Source: Acidobacteriota bacterium
GTDB lineage: Bacteria; Pseudomonadota; Alphaproteobacteria; Acetobacterales; Acetobacteraceae
Assembly: GCA_903970435.1 (NCBI GenBank)
Contig: CAJCIS010000007.1
Location: forward strand, 1 to 38,456
Direction: 5' to 3'
DNA length: 38,456 bases
Shown here: positions 24,131 to 32,695 of the stretch, one piece after another
Numbering within the stretch: the stretch's first letter is position 1
Layout: each line of letters starts with the position of its first letter
Program-made: the position numbers and the translations under genes
Notes under the pieces: model-generated
The model's database searches: none
What the model was told of the DNA's origin: nothing
The model's input: the letters and a program-made list of their open reading frames with translations, nothing else

Positions 24131-26950
24131 ATGGCCGACGATCTCCATCCCGATAGTTCCGCCGCCGTCGATCTGCTGAGCCAGATGGCGCGGGCGCGGG
24201 ACCGGGCGCAGGAGGATCCGTTCGGCAATCCGGTGCTCACGGTCGCGCTGGCGATCAGCCGGCAGATGGATGAGGGCGAGCTGACCGTCAGCCAGGTCGC
24301 GGCGCTAATCCGCGAATTGCGCGATTCGGCGTTCGCCGGCCGGGCGCGGCGGCTGGCGGCGTATGTCGGCCTGCGCGATTCCGGAAAGGCCGGCGACACC
24401 CGCGCCGGTGACGACCGGGCGGGCGCGGTGTTCGCAGCCCTCGCAGCCACGCTGGTGCGGCCCGATCCGGCGGACAGCCCGGTGCAATTGGCGCAATTTC
24501 GGGCGTCGGTGGAGCGCACAAGGTTCGCGGCGGTGTTCACGGCGCACCCCACCTTTGCCCATTCCGCCCCGATTTTTCATGCGCTGGCCGAAATGGCGAG
24601 CGGCCGGGCGGCCGATGTGTGCTTCGTCTCGCACCGGCCCGAGCCCACCACCCTCGCGCACGAATTCGCGGCCGCGCGCATTGCCATCACCCATGGGCGC
24701 GACGCGCTGGACGGCTTCAACCGCGCCCTGCTCGCCGAGGCGCAGGGCGCGTGGCCGGACCGCTGGTCCGACCTGCTGCCGCGGCCGGTGGTGCTGGCCA
24801 GCTGGGTTGGTTACGATACCGACGGGCGTACCGACATCGGGTGGTGGGATACGTTGCGCTTGCGGCTGGTGATGAAGCTGGCGCAATTGCAGCGGATCGC
24901 GGGGCAGGTGGCGCATGTGCCGCAGGCGGGCGCGCTCGGCCGCCGGCTGGCATGCGCCGTGGACGCGGTGGAGGCGCAAATCGCCGCGTGTCCCACCCAG
25001 AACGATCCCGACCAGACGGAGAATTTCGCGCGGGCGCTGGTGGGGCGGCGCGACGAGGCAGTGCTGAGCCCGGTGGTGCTGGCGCCGCTGTTCGGCGCCG
25101 CCATGAAAGCGGCCGACGCGGACGGCCGCATGGACCTGGCAGTGGCGCGCGCCGGCCTGTTCGGCCACGGAATGTCGCTGGCGCACACGCATGTGCGGCT
25201 GAATGCGACTCAGGTGCATAATGCGGTACGCCTGCGGCTGGGGCTGGAAGATCCGCCGGCCGATCGGGCGCGGCGCCGCACCTTGCTCGCGGCGCTGAAC
25301 CAGGCGCTGGACGCGGTGCAGCCGCAACCGATGAATTTCGGCGGATTGCTGGCGGAACGCGCGTCGGCCACCAAACTGATGATGGTGGTGGCGCAGATCA
25401 TCAAGCATATCGATGCCGCAACGCCGGTGCGCTTTCTCATTGCAGAAACGGAAAGCGGGGCGACATTGCTCGCCGCCCTGTGGCTGGCGCGGCTGTTCGG
25501 CATCGACCAGCTGGTGGAAATCAGTCCGTTATTCGAAACGGCCGACGCGCTGGAGCATGGCAGCCGGCTGGTGGAGGAAGCGCTGCGCAGCCCGCACTAT
25601 CGCGCCTATTTGCGCGACTGCGGAAGGCTGTGTTTGCAGTTCGGCTACAGCGATTCGGGGCGCTATGTGGGCCAGATCGCGGCAAGCTACCTGATCGAGC
25701 GGCTGCGCATGAAGGTCGCGGACCTGATGCAGCGCTATAATCTGACCGACGTGGAACTGGTATTGTTCGATACGCATGGCGAAAGCATCGGCCGCGGCGG
25801 CCATCCGGGCTCGTTGCTGGACCGGTTGCGTTATCTGTCGCCGGCCAAGGCGCGGCGGCGGTTCGCGGACGCCGGGATCGAGGTGCGGGAAGAAAGCGCG
25901 TTTCAGGGCGGCGACGGATTTGCCCTGTTCGGCACACCTGAGTTGGCACGTGCCTGTGTTGCGGTGATTGCGACTCATGCCTATGGCCGCACCACCGCGG
26001 CGGGCGACACGATTTACGACGAGCCGGATTTCGCCGCCGATTTTTTCGCAACGGTGGGCGTGGCCATGCATGAGCTGGTGGAGGATCGGGGGTATGCCGC
26101 GCTGCTGGGCGCATTCGGGCCCGCCCTCCTGGACCCTACCGGCAGCCGGCCGAGCGCGCGGCAGAGCGACAGCGGCGGCCCCGCCGTTATCAAACACCCG
26201 CGCGAGTTGCGCGCGATTCCAAACAATGCGATTCTGCAACAACTAGGCTGGTGCGCGAACAGCTTGCAGGGTGTGGGGACGGCAGCCGCGCGCAACCCGG
26301 AACAATTTGCCGAAATGCGGGAGGGCAGCGCGCGGTTTCGCCGCGCGCTGGATTTCGTCGATCACGCGCTGAAACATTCGGATCTGGATGTCTTGCGGGC
26401 GGTGATTGCCATGATCGATCCGGGAAGCTGGCTCGATCGGGCGGCGCATGCGCACTTGCCGGGGCGCGCCCGGGCGCTGGCCGATGTCGCCGGCGCGTTG
26501 GAGCTGCTGGATTTGTGGGCGCCGGCGCAGGCCATGTTTCGCAGATTGCAAGCCGATCATGTAAGATTGCGCGAAGCCTGGCCGCGCGCGCCGCAAATGG
26601 AAACGCAGGAAATGCTGCTGCACGCGCTGCGCATTTCGCTCATCGGGCGCATCTGGCTGCTGGCCACCGGGGTGCCGGAGTTTTCGCCGCGGCACGGCAT
26701 TACCCGCGATGCGTTGCTGTTGCGTATCCTGCGGCTTGACGTGCCCGGAGCGCTGAGCATTCTGGCGGAGGTGTTTCCGGCCAGTCCCGATCCCGCGGCG
26801 GATCGCGACTATGCCGAGCCGGCGGGGCCGCGCGCCGCGGCGACATATCGGCGCGAGCATGAACGGATATTTGTGCCGTTGGCCCGGCTGTTTGGGTTGG
26901 TGAGGGAGATCGGGACGGCGGTGACACATCATGTGGGGGCGTTCGGGTAA
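24131..26950 (+). CDS. ppc: Phosphoenolpyruvate carboxylase, divergent
   Basis: A 939-residue PEP carboxylase, adding bicarbonate to PEP to make oxaloacetate and refill the TCA cycle. Bacterial-type landmarks are FTAHPT (His139, equivalent to E. coli His138), SPLFET (metal ligand Glu469), GYSDS (metal ligand Asp508), SIGRGG (Arg555, equivalent to Arg587) and LRAIP. The enzyme departs from the consensus at functional spots: TAHPTE reads TAHPTF, GYSDSxKD reads GYSDSGRYV, and the FHGRGGS loop reads FDTHGES, so the positions of E. coli His579 and Arg581 are Asp547 and His549. It may be a distinct subfamily with altered kinetics, or a paralogue with changed activity. Length is in the usual range. 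No clear Shine-Dalgarno. Confidence 0.85.
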   Translation: MADDLHPDSSAAVDLLSQMARARDRAQEDPFGNPVLTVALAISRQMDEGELTVSQVAALIRELRDSAFAGRARRLAAYVGLRDSGKAGDTRAGDDRAGAVFAALAATLVRPDPADSPVQLAQFRASVERTRFAAVFTAHPTFAHSAPIFHALAEMASGRAADVCFVSHRPEPTTLAHEFAAARIAITHGRDALDGFNRALLAEAQGAWPDRWSDLLPRPVVLASWVGYDTDGRTDIGWWDTLRLRLVMKLAQLQRIAGQVAHVPQAGALGRRLACAVDAVEAQIAACPTQNDPDQTENFARALVGRRDEAVLSPVVLAPLFGAAMKAADADGRMDLAVARAGLFGHGMSLAHTHVRLNATQVHNAVRLRLGLEDPPADRARRRTLLAALNQALDAVQPQPMNFGGLLAERASATKLMMVVAQIIKHIDAATPVRFLIAETESGATLLAALWLARLFGIDQLVEISPLFETADALEHGSRLVEEALRSPHYRAYLRDCGRLCLQFGYSDSGRYVGQIAASYLIERLRMKVADLMQRYNLTDVELVLFDTHGESIGRGGHPGSLLDRLRYLSPAKARRRFADAGIEVREESAFQGGDGFALFGTPELARACVAVIATHAYGRTTAAGDTIYDEPDFAADFFATVGVAMHELVEDRGYAALLGAFGPALLDPTGSRPSARQSDSGGPAVIKHPRELRAIPNNAILQQLGWCANSLQGVGTAAARNPEQFAEMREGSARFRRALDFVDHALKHSDLDVLRAVIAMIDPGSWLDRAAHAHLPGRARALADVAGALELLDLWAPAQAMFRRLQADHVRLREAWPRAPQMETQEMLLHALRISLIGRIWLLATGVPEFSPRHGITRDALLLRILRLDVPGALSILAEVFPASPDPAADRDYAEPAGPRAAATYRREHERIFVPLARLFGLVREIGTAVTHHVGAFG

Positions 26951-27004
26951 GAAGAAGGCGGGGGGATCGGGAGGGGACGCATGACCTCCCTTAAGTAATA
27001 GGTT

Positions 27005-27044
27005 CTAAGGACTTGTCCTTAGCGGGGTCCAGGGGCAGAGCCCC
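27005..27044. repeat. Two small hairpins, probable dispersed GC-rich repeat
   Basis: CTAAGGAC-TT-GTCCTTAG (27005-27022) is a perfect 8-base inverted repeat. It is followed by GGGGTCCAGGGGCAGAGCCCC, which contains GGGGC-AGA-GCCCC (27032-27044). Flanking purine/pyrimidine runs (GAAGAAGGCGGGG at 26951 and CCTTCTTTCTTC around 27047) are nearly complementary, so the whole ppc-permease gap can fold on itself. From memory, similar GGGGTCCAGGGG...GCCCC strings recur in Acetobacteraceae genomes; I see only this copy here. Confidence 0.5.
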
Positions 27045-27072
27045 GGCCTTCTTTCTTCTTTCCGGGGGGCCA

Positions 27073-28524
27073 ATGTCCGTATTCAGCACCAAATCCGTCG
27101 CCGCCATGCTCGCTTCCGCCGAGCCCGACGAGCACGGTCATCGCCTCAGCCGAACGCTCGGCCTGCGTAATTTGGTTGCGTTCGGCGTCGGCTCGGCCGT
27201 TGGCGTGTCGCTGTTTGTGCAGACGGGACCGGAGGCCGCCACCCACGCCGGCCCCGCCGTGGCGCTCTCATTCGTTTTGGCCAGCATCGCGTGCTTGTTT
27301 GCGGCCCTGTGCTACGCGGAATTCGCCGGGTTGGTGCCGGTCGCCGGCAGCGCCTATTCCTACGCGTACGCCACCATGGGCGAAGGGATCGCCTGGATGA
27401 TCGGCTGGTGCCTGCTGCTGGAATATCTGATGAGCGGGTCATTGGTGGCCATCGGCTGGAGCGGTTATTTCAGCGCAACCCTGGCCAATTTCGGCCTTCA
27501 TTTGCCCGCCTCCATTTCGGGCGCACCGCTGGCCGTGACGGCCGACGGACATGTCTACGCCAGCGGCAAAATTGTCGATCTGCCCGCGGTGATGGTAACG
27601 CTGTTCGTCGCCTGGCTCATCATGCGCGGCACCGAGCTTTCTGCCAAGGTGAACGACGTCGTGGTGGGCATGAAAGTGCTGGCCATCATTGCCATCGTCG
27701 TCGGCGCAATTCCCTTCATCAGCCCGCACCGCTGGGTGCCGTTCATTCCGCACAACACCGGCTTTAGCGGCAATTTCGGCGTCAGCGGCGTCATGCGATC
27801 GGCGGGGATCCTGTTCTTCGCCTATGTCGGATTCGATTCCATCTCCACGCTCGGCCAGGAAACCAAAAATCCGCAACGGACCATACCGCTGGCCCTGCTG
27901 ATTTCGCTGGCGATATGCGTGGGGCTGTACGTATCGGTGGCCATGGTCATGACGGGAATTGCCGATTACCGCACCTTGAACGTGGCCGATCCGATCGCCG
28001 AGGCACTGCGCGCGCAAGGACACAAGCTCGACTGGGCGCGCTGGTGCGTCAGCATCGTGGCCATCTTCGGGCTGATTTCCGTGCTGCTGGTAACGTTGCT
28101 GGGTCAGGTGCGGATATTCTTCGCCATGGGGCGCGACGGGCTGCTGCCGCCGGCCTTCGCCGCCATTCACCCGGTGTACAAAACCCCTTACATCGGCAGC
28201 ATCGTGACGGGTCTGGGTGCGGCCCTGTTTGCCGGCTTGTTTCCACTGGATCTGCTGGGCGATCTCGTTTCGATCGGCACCCTGCTCGCGTTCGCCGTCG
28301 TATCCATCGGCGTGCTGGTGCTGCGGCGAACCATGCCGGACGCGCATCGTCCCTTCCGCACGCCGTTCATGCCGTTCACGCCGATTGCGGCGGTGCTGTC
28401 GTGCATGGCGCTGATGTGGTCATTGTCGAACGGAACGTGGTGGCGCCTGGCGCTTTGGCTGGCGATTGGGGCCGCGGTGTATGCCGCCTATGGGGCGCGG
28501 CATTCCAAGTTGCGGGATGCGTAA
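27073..28524 (+). CDS. APC-superfamily amino acid permease
   Basis: A 483-residue inner-membrane transporter with about 12 hydrophobic segments. The opening HRLSRTLGLRNLVAFGVGSAVGVSLFVQTG matches the first APC helix and its unwound GxG region, with a non-standard VSLFV in place of GIGIFV. SAYSYAYATMGEGIAWMIGW, FFAYVGFDSISTLGQETKNPQRTIPLAL and ILLVTLLGQVRIFFAMGRDGLLP are typical of the cationic amino acid (CAT/YfnA-like) subgroup. Substrate not determined. The ATG at 27073 follows a G-rich GGGGGG ribosome site; the frame from 27013 begins inside the upstream repeat and is rejected. Confidence 0.88.
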   Translation: MSVFSTKSVAAMLASAEPDEHGHRLSRTLGLRNLVAFGVGSAVGVSLFVQTGPEAATHAGPAVALSFVLASIACLFAALCYAEFAGLVPVAGSAYSYAYATMGEGIAWMIGWCLLLEYLMSGSLVAIGWSGYFSATLANFGLHLPASISGAPLAVTADGHVYASGKIVDLPAVMVTLFVAWLIMRGTELSAKVNDVVVGMKVLAIIAIVVGAIPFISPHRWVPFIPHNTGFSGNFGVSGVMRSAGILFFAYVGFDSISTLGQETKNPQRTIPLALLISLAICVGLYVSVAMVMTGIADYRTLNVADPIAEALRAQGHKLDWARWCVSIVAIFGLISVLLVTLLGQVRIFFAMGRDGLLPPAFAAIHPVYKTPYIGSIVTGLGAALFAGLFPLDLLGDLVSIGTLLAFAVVSIGVLVLRRTMPDAHRPFRTPFMPFTPIAAVLSCMALMWSLSNGTWWRLALWLAIGAAVYAAYGARHSKLRDA

Positions 28525-28576
28525 GGAAGCAAGCAAGCAGTGCTTTTTTTAAAAAAAGAACCAACAAACTTTTGCT
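28525..28576 (+). repeat. Dispersed element, copy 4
   Basis: A forward copy starting directly after the permease stop: AAGGAAGCAAGCAAGCAG, then TGCTTTTTTT AAAAAAAGAACC and ACAAACTTTTGCT. The GGAAGCA head is partly triplicated (AAGC repeated). It is shared between convergent genes. Confidence 0.65.
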
Positions 28577-28609
28577 CCACGCGCTGCGGTCAGGCAACGC
28601 GTGGAGCAA
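28572..28609. terminator. 12-base stem hairpin between convergent genes
   Basis: TTGCTCCACGCG (28572-28583) and CGCGTGGAGCAA (28598-28609) pair perfectly around a 14-base loop. For the minus-strand gene ending at 28615 the stem is followed by AAAAGTTTGTTGG and then TTCTTTTTTT from the repeat element. It is a good intrinsic-terminator candidate, strongest for the minus strand. Confidence 0.65.
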
Positions 28610-28614
28610 TCGAT

Positions 28615-29112
28615 TTACTTCAGGCCGCTGGTCAGGGCCTTGCCCGGGGTCACGTGAGCGTCCTTGCCCGACTTGGCCCAGGTCACCGGGAACTGGCCGT
28701 TGGAATCGGTCAACGTGCCCGACGCGGCCTTGCAACCCGAGAACGTCATGGCTTCCGTGAAGGTGGAAACGCAGTCCGTGCCACCGGTCGCATAGGTGCC
28801 GGTCACGCCAAAGGCACCCTTCTTCACCTTTGTCAGCTTGAGCGAGTACGGGTCCTCGCAACCTGAATTGGTGTAGGTGCCCTTTTTGCCGCTTTTCTTA
28901 ATGCTGAATGAGCCGCCGATGTCGTCGGTCCATTTGCCGGCGGTCGAGCAAACCTTGGGCGCCTCAACAGGCGCCGCGTGCGGAATAACGATCGCGGGCG
29001 CCGAACCCGGAACGTAGTTCCTGCTCAGAGGTGATGTAGAAGCCGCGTGCGCGGCGCCAACAGTCAGCATACCGATTGCGGCCAGTGTGGCCGCGCCGAA
29101 TATATGTTTCAT
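28615..29112 (-). CDS. Small secreted four-cysteine protein
   Basis: A 165-residue protein with a signal peptide (KHIFGAATLAAIGMLTVGAAHA, cleavage near residue 23). The mature part has four Cys (in KVCSTAG, SGCEDP, TDCVST, SGCKAAS), enough for two disulfides, and many small beta-like segments (GSFSIKKSGKKGTYTNSG). I do not recognise a family; it looks like a compact periplasmic or extracellular beta protein. The ATG at 29112 has GGGGA seven bases upstream; the longer frame to 29247 is not supported. A short inverted repeat (CTGCCA-N6-TGGCAG, 29133-29150) lies just upstream. Confidence 0.75.
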   Translation of the reverse strand: MKHIFGAATLAAIGMLTVGAAHAASTSPLSRNYVPGSAPAIVIPHAAPVEAPKVCSTAGKWTDDIGGSFSIKKSGKKGTYTNSGCEDPYSLKLTKVKKGAFGVTGTYATGGTDCVSTFTEAMTFSGCKAASGTLTDSNGQFPVTWAKSGKDAHVTPGKALTSGLK

Positions 29113-29380
29113 GAGATATCCCCACCCGGTAACTGCCATTGAGTTGGCAGCCGGTGCGTTACATTGTGCTACATTCCGCGACAATGGCAATCCCCTGACG
29201 CGGCACCAAACATATATTTGAACATCAAGGGCAGCGCCTGACCACACCGCGTCGTTGCGAAAATTAGACTATTGAGAGCGGACCGGGGCCGCGGATGCAG
29301 ACGGCCCGCCCACCCCAACCGCAGGTTGTTGTCGCCCGGCGGGAAGGGCGGTAGGCTCGTATCGTATCCCCTGGATTGAA

Positions 29381-31069
29381 ATGGTCACAATGCATCATGA
29401 ACCGGTCTGCCTGCGTCGCGTGCGTTCTGCCGGCCTGGCCATGCTGCTGGCTTGCGTCATGAGCGGCGCGGCCGATGCGCAGGCGCACGCCGCCAACCCG
29501 GCGCAGCCGGACACCCGATTGCAAACCGGTCCGCTCGACCTGCAGGGCCGCACCCTGGCCGACCTGTCCGCGCAATTGCAGGCCGGGCACCTCACATCCG
29601 CGCAGATCGTGAAATATTATCTCGACCGGATCGATGAAATCGACCGCAACGGACCGAAATTGCAAGCCGTGCTCGCAGTCAACAACGGCGCGATGGACGC
29701 AGCGCGGGCGCTGGACGCGGAACGCAAGGCCGGCCATGTGCGCGGCCCCCTGCACGGATTGCCTGTGCTGATAAAGGACAATATCGAAACGCGAGAGCCG
29801 ATCCCGACCACCGCGGGGTCGCTGGCGCTGGCGGAGAACATGACGCATCGCGATGCACCTCTGGTGGCCAGGCTGCGCGCCGCCGGCGCGATCATGCTCG
29901 GCAAGACCAACCTCAGCGAATGGGCCAATTACCGCAGCACGAGCGCCATTTCGGCCTGGAGCGGGGTCGGCGGCCTGACCCGCAATCCCTACGGGCTGGA
30001 TCGCACGCCGTGCGGGTCATCGAGCGGCAGCGGCGCGGCCATCGCGGCCAGCCTCGCCGCCGGCGCCGTGGGAAGTGAAACGGACGGATCGGTGACGTGC
30101 CCTGCCTCGATGAACGGCATCGTCGGTCTGAAGCCGACCCTGGGCCTGGTGTCGCGCACGCATATCGTACCGATTTCATCGAGCCAGGACACCGCGGGTC
30201 CAATGGGCCATAGTGTGACGGACGTCGCCATGCTGCTGACAATCATGGCCGGCAGCGACCCCGACGATCCCGCAACCGTCGATGCGGACACGCATAAAAC
30301 CGATTACACCACGGCGCTGAAGCCCGATGCGTTGCACGGCAAGCGGCTGGGCGTGATGCGGTTCGAGGCCGGCTTCAATCCACAGACCGATATCGTGTTC
30401 TCCCACGCGCTCGACGTGCTGCGCGCGGCCGGCGCCGAACTGGTGGAAATCGACAAGCTGCCGGGGCTCGAAGCCCTTGGCGACGCCGAGAAAATCGTAC
30501 TGTCGTTCCAGTTCAAGGCCGGCATCAATGCCTATCTGGCAACAACACCCAAAACCGTCGCCAGCCGCACGCTGGCCGATCTCATTGCGTTCAACAACAG
30601 CCGCCCGGCGCGGGAATTGGGCCTGTTCGGACAGGAACTGTTCGAAAAATCGCAGGCCACGCCAGGATTGGACGACCAGGCCTACCGGAAAGCCCTGGCG
30701 CTTTCCAGAACCCTCGCCGGCCCGCAGGGCATCGACATGATGCTGGCGAAATATCATCTCGATGCGCTGGTGGCGCCCACCGCGGGGCCGGCCTGGGTGG
30801 TCGATACCGTCAACGGCGACCCGTCGATCGGCAACACGCCCACTTTGCCGGCGGTGGCGGGCTATCCGCATCTATCGGTGCCGATGGGGCAGGTCCTGGG
30901 ATTGCCGGTCGGGCTCTCCATCGTCGGGCCGCAATGGGCGGACGCCGCGGTGCTGGCGTACGGCTTTGCGTTCGAACAAAAGCTTGGATTTGTGGCGCGC
31001 CCGCGCTTTGATGCCCACCTGGTCAGCGTTCCGGCGCTGGACGACCTGTTCACGCCGTACTATCGCTAA
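29381..31069 (+). CDS. Exported amidase (amidase-signature family)
   Basis: A 562-residue amide hydrolase of the amidase-signature superfamily. The Ser-cisSer-Lys triad is visible: Lys132 in LPVLIKDN, the cis-Ser about 214 in CGSSSGSG and nucleophile Ser237 in TDGSVTCPASMNGIVGLKPT. The first about 33 residues form an export signal (GLAMLLACVMSGAADA). It contains LLAC, a possible lipobox, so either a lipoprotein or a soluble periplasmic protein is possible. The substrate cannot be read from sequence. The start may be the ATG at 29381 or the in-frame ATG at 29390. The following small gene lies 23 bases downstream, so they may be co-transcribed. Confidence 0.88.
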   Translation: MVTMHHEPVCLRRVRSAGLAMLLACVMSGAADAQAHAANPAQPDTRLQTGPLDLQGRTLADLSAQLQAGHLTSAQIVKYYLDRIDEIDRNGPKLQAVLAVNNGAMDAARALDAERKAGHVRGPLHGLPVLIKDNIETREPIPTTAGSLALAENMTHRDAPLVARLRAAGAIMLGKTNLSEWANYRSTSAISAWSGVGGLTRNPYGLDRTPCGSSSGSGAAIAASLAAGAVGSETDGSVTCPASMNGIVGLKPTLGLVSRTHIVPISSSQDTAGPMGHSVTDVAMLLTIMAGSDPDDPATVDADTHKTDYTTALKPDALHGKRLGVMRFEAGFNPQTDIVFSHALDVLRAAGAELVEIDKLPGLEALGDAEKIVLSFQFKAGINAYLATTPKTVASRTLADLIAFNNSRPARELGLFGQELFEKSQATPGLDDQAYRKALALSRTLAGPQGIDMMLAKYHLDALVAPTAGPAWVVDTVNGDPSIGNTPTLPAVAGYPHLSVPMGQVLGLPVGLSIVGPQWADAAVLAYGFAFEQKLGFVARPRFDAHLVSVPALDDLFTPYYR

Positions 31070-31092
31070 GGCCACACCTGCACGGAGGCATC

Positions 31093-31317
31093 ATGTCGCC
31101 CACGTTCAACGTCATTTGCAGTTTCGCCCTCACCTATGGCTTTCCCATGGCGTTTGCGGCGCGCGAGTTATGGGTGCTCAACCGCAACGAGGGCCGAGGC
31201 GACGGCGGTGACCGCGCGCCGGTGGCGCCAAAGCCGCTTCCCGACTGCCTGATTCCCAAACTCGCCCCGAAAGCGCTCCAGGATCGCCAACGAGAGGACG
31301 CCCTCGAACTGGTCTGA
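31093..31317 (+). CDS. Small membrane-anchored protein of unknown function
   Basis: A 74-residue protein with one N-terminal hydrophobic segment (about residues 7-24, VICSFALTYGFPMAFAAR) and a charged, proline-rich tail ending in QREDALELV. The ribosome site GGAGG five bases before the ATG is excellent. I do not recognise a family. It follows the amidase closely. Confidence 0.65.
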   Translation: MSPTFNVICSFALTYGFPMAFAARELWVLNRNEGRGDGGDRAPVAPKPLPDCLIPKLAPKALQDRQREDALELV

Positions 31318-31350
31318 ATGCGCCGGCTGCCCTCCGGGATTGCATCAAAA

Positions 31351-31392
31351 GCAAAAGTCTTTTGGTTCTTTTCTTCAGAAAGGAACGGCTTC
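31351..31392 (-). repeat. Dispersed element, copy 5
   Basis: A reverse copy: GCAAAAGTCTTTTGG, then TTCTTTTCTTCAGAAAGGAAC and GGCTTCTCC. The two arms still pair but with several changes. The open frame of the following MFS gene reads through this element, giving a spurious basic N-terminal extension. Confidence 0.6.
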
Positions 31393-31442
31393 TCCCCCTT
31401 TTGCTTTTGAACCCCCCCAACCCTCCGTCCCAACAGGTGCCG

Positions 31443-32603
31443 ATGGTGCTGCTGGGTAGCCTGGCCGTCACCGGCATCGGCCAAACCTTGCTTTACGCGC
31501 TGTTACCACTGGCAAGTCGCCGCCTAGGCCTCAGCACCGGCCATAGCAGCCAGGTTTTCGCCTTGTCCGCATTACTTTGGAGCCTCTCCAGCCCGTTCTG
31601 GGGCCGGGTGGCCGACCGCACCAGCGGCGTGAAGATTCTCATGTTTGGCATGCTGGGGCAGGGGCTTTCCAACCTGGCGGTGGGGCTGACGATCCTGGGC
31701 GCGTTGCGCGGCATGGTGCCGCACCTGGCGGTGTATCCCGCGCTGCTGGTGCTGCGGGGGATCAACGGCGTGCTGGGCAGCGCGGTGCTGCCGTCGGCAC
31801 AGGGGTTGGCGCTGCGCACCGCACCGGGCAAACCCAGGATTGCCGTGGTGGGGTCGGTCGCGACGGCCTGGACCGTGGGCACCATGACGGGCCCGGGATT
31901 TGCCGCGGCGCTCGCGCCGCTCGGCTTGGCGGCACCGCTGCTGGTGGCGGCCGGCCTGGCCGCGGCGGCGTCTGCCGTGCTCGCGCTGCGCACCGGCGGC
32001 GGCGCGCCGGTGGCAGCGACATCGTTTCGCAGCCCACATGCGCTGCGCATGATCCGCCGGCGCATCTGGGGCTACATGCTCATGCAGTTGGCGGTGGGCA
32101 CGGCGAGCGCCATCGTTTCGCAATCCACCGGATTTTTCGTGCAGGACCGGCTGGGCCTGTCGGCGCACCAGGCGGTGACCGTCACGGGCATTGCCCTCAG
32201 CGTGCTCGCCGGTTGCAACATCGGTGGCCAGATTTTCGCCATCCGCTTGCGGCCGAGTGCCACAGCGCTGATCGCCGGCGGCGCCCTGGCGGTGACGTTG
32301 GCCGGCCTCGCCGCGGTGCTGGTGCAGTCGCAAGCCGTGCTGGTGCCGGCGCTGGGCGTCGTGGGCGCCGGTTTTGGCGCCGTAACGCTCGGCCTGTCCA
32401 CCGCCGCGTCGCTTCTGACGCGGTCGAGCCAGCAAGGCGCAGTCGCGGGCACGCTGGCGTCCGCCGGCAGCCTGGGCGCGATCGTCAGCGCGCTAGCCGT
32501 GATGCCGTTTTATGAAAACTATACGTCGCTGCCGTATCTGACGGCGGCGGGGCTGTGCGCGTGTGTGGGAGCGGGAAGTCTGTTGGCACCAAGGCAAAAG
32601 TAG
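31443..32603 (+). CDS. MFS permease
   Basis: A 386-residue major facilitator superfamily transporter with about 12 hydrophobic helices. The loop between helices 2 and 3 reads FWGRVADRTSGVK, the MFS motif A variant GxxxDRxGxx. A central charged loop (SFRSPHALRMIRRRIWG) separates the two six-helix halves. Substrate unknown; the shape is that of a drug or siderophore exporter (inference). I place the start at the ATG at 31443, because codons back to 31362 lie in repeat DNA; a start nearer 31400 cannot be excluded. The stop codon is the first base of the next repeat copy. Confidence 0.8.
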   Translation: MVLLGSLAVTGIGQTLLYALLPLASRRLGLSTGHSSQVFALSALLWSLSSPFWGRVADRTSGVKILMFGMLGQGLSNLAVGLTILGALRGMVPHLAVYPALLVLRGINGVLGSAVLPSAQGLALRTAPGKPRIAVVGSVATAWTVGTMTGPGFAAALAPLGLAAPLLVAAGLAAAASAVLALRTGGGAPVAATSFRSPHALRMIRRRIWGYMLMQLAVGTASAIVSQSTGFFVQDRLGLSAHQAVTVTGIALSVLAGCNIGGQIFAIRLRPSATALIAGGALAVTLAGLAAVLVQSQAVLVPALGVVGAGFGAVTLGLSTAASLLTRSSQQGAVAGTLASAGSLGAIVSALAVMPFYENYTSLPYLTAAGLCACVGAGSLLAPRQK

Positions 32604-32683
32604 TTCTTTTTTGAAAAAGAACCACGAAACTAATAAATCAAAAGTTTTTTGTTTCTTTTTTTCAAAAAAGAAATACTTCCTTC
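32601..32683. repeat. Dispersed element, copies 6 and 7, as an inverted pair
   Basis: A forward copy (32601-32632, TAGTTCTTTTTTGAAAAAGA then ACCACGAAACT) faces a reverse copy (32638-32683, AAAAGTTTTTTGTTTC then CAAAAAAGAAATACTTCC). It is the same arrangement as at 22269-22376 with a much shorter loop. It lies between the convergent MFS and rpmB genes and overlaps the MFS stop codon. Confidence 0.75.
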
Positions 32684-32695
32684 TTGTCTTCCTTC

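Noticed and set aside
24305-25408. 367-codon open frame antisense to ppc
   Set aside because: Shadow of ppc with no recognisable domain; ppc motifs on the plus strand explain the region.
31362-31442. N-terminal extension of the MFS gene
   Set aside because: These codons read through a copy of the dispersed element and encode a spurious basic stretch before the first transmembrane helix.
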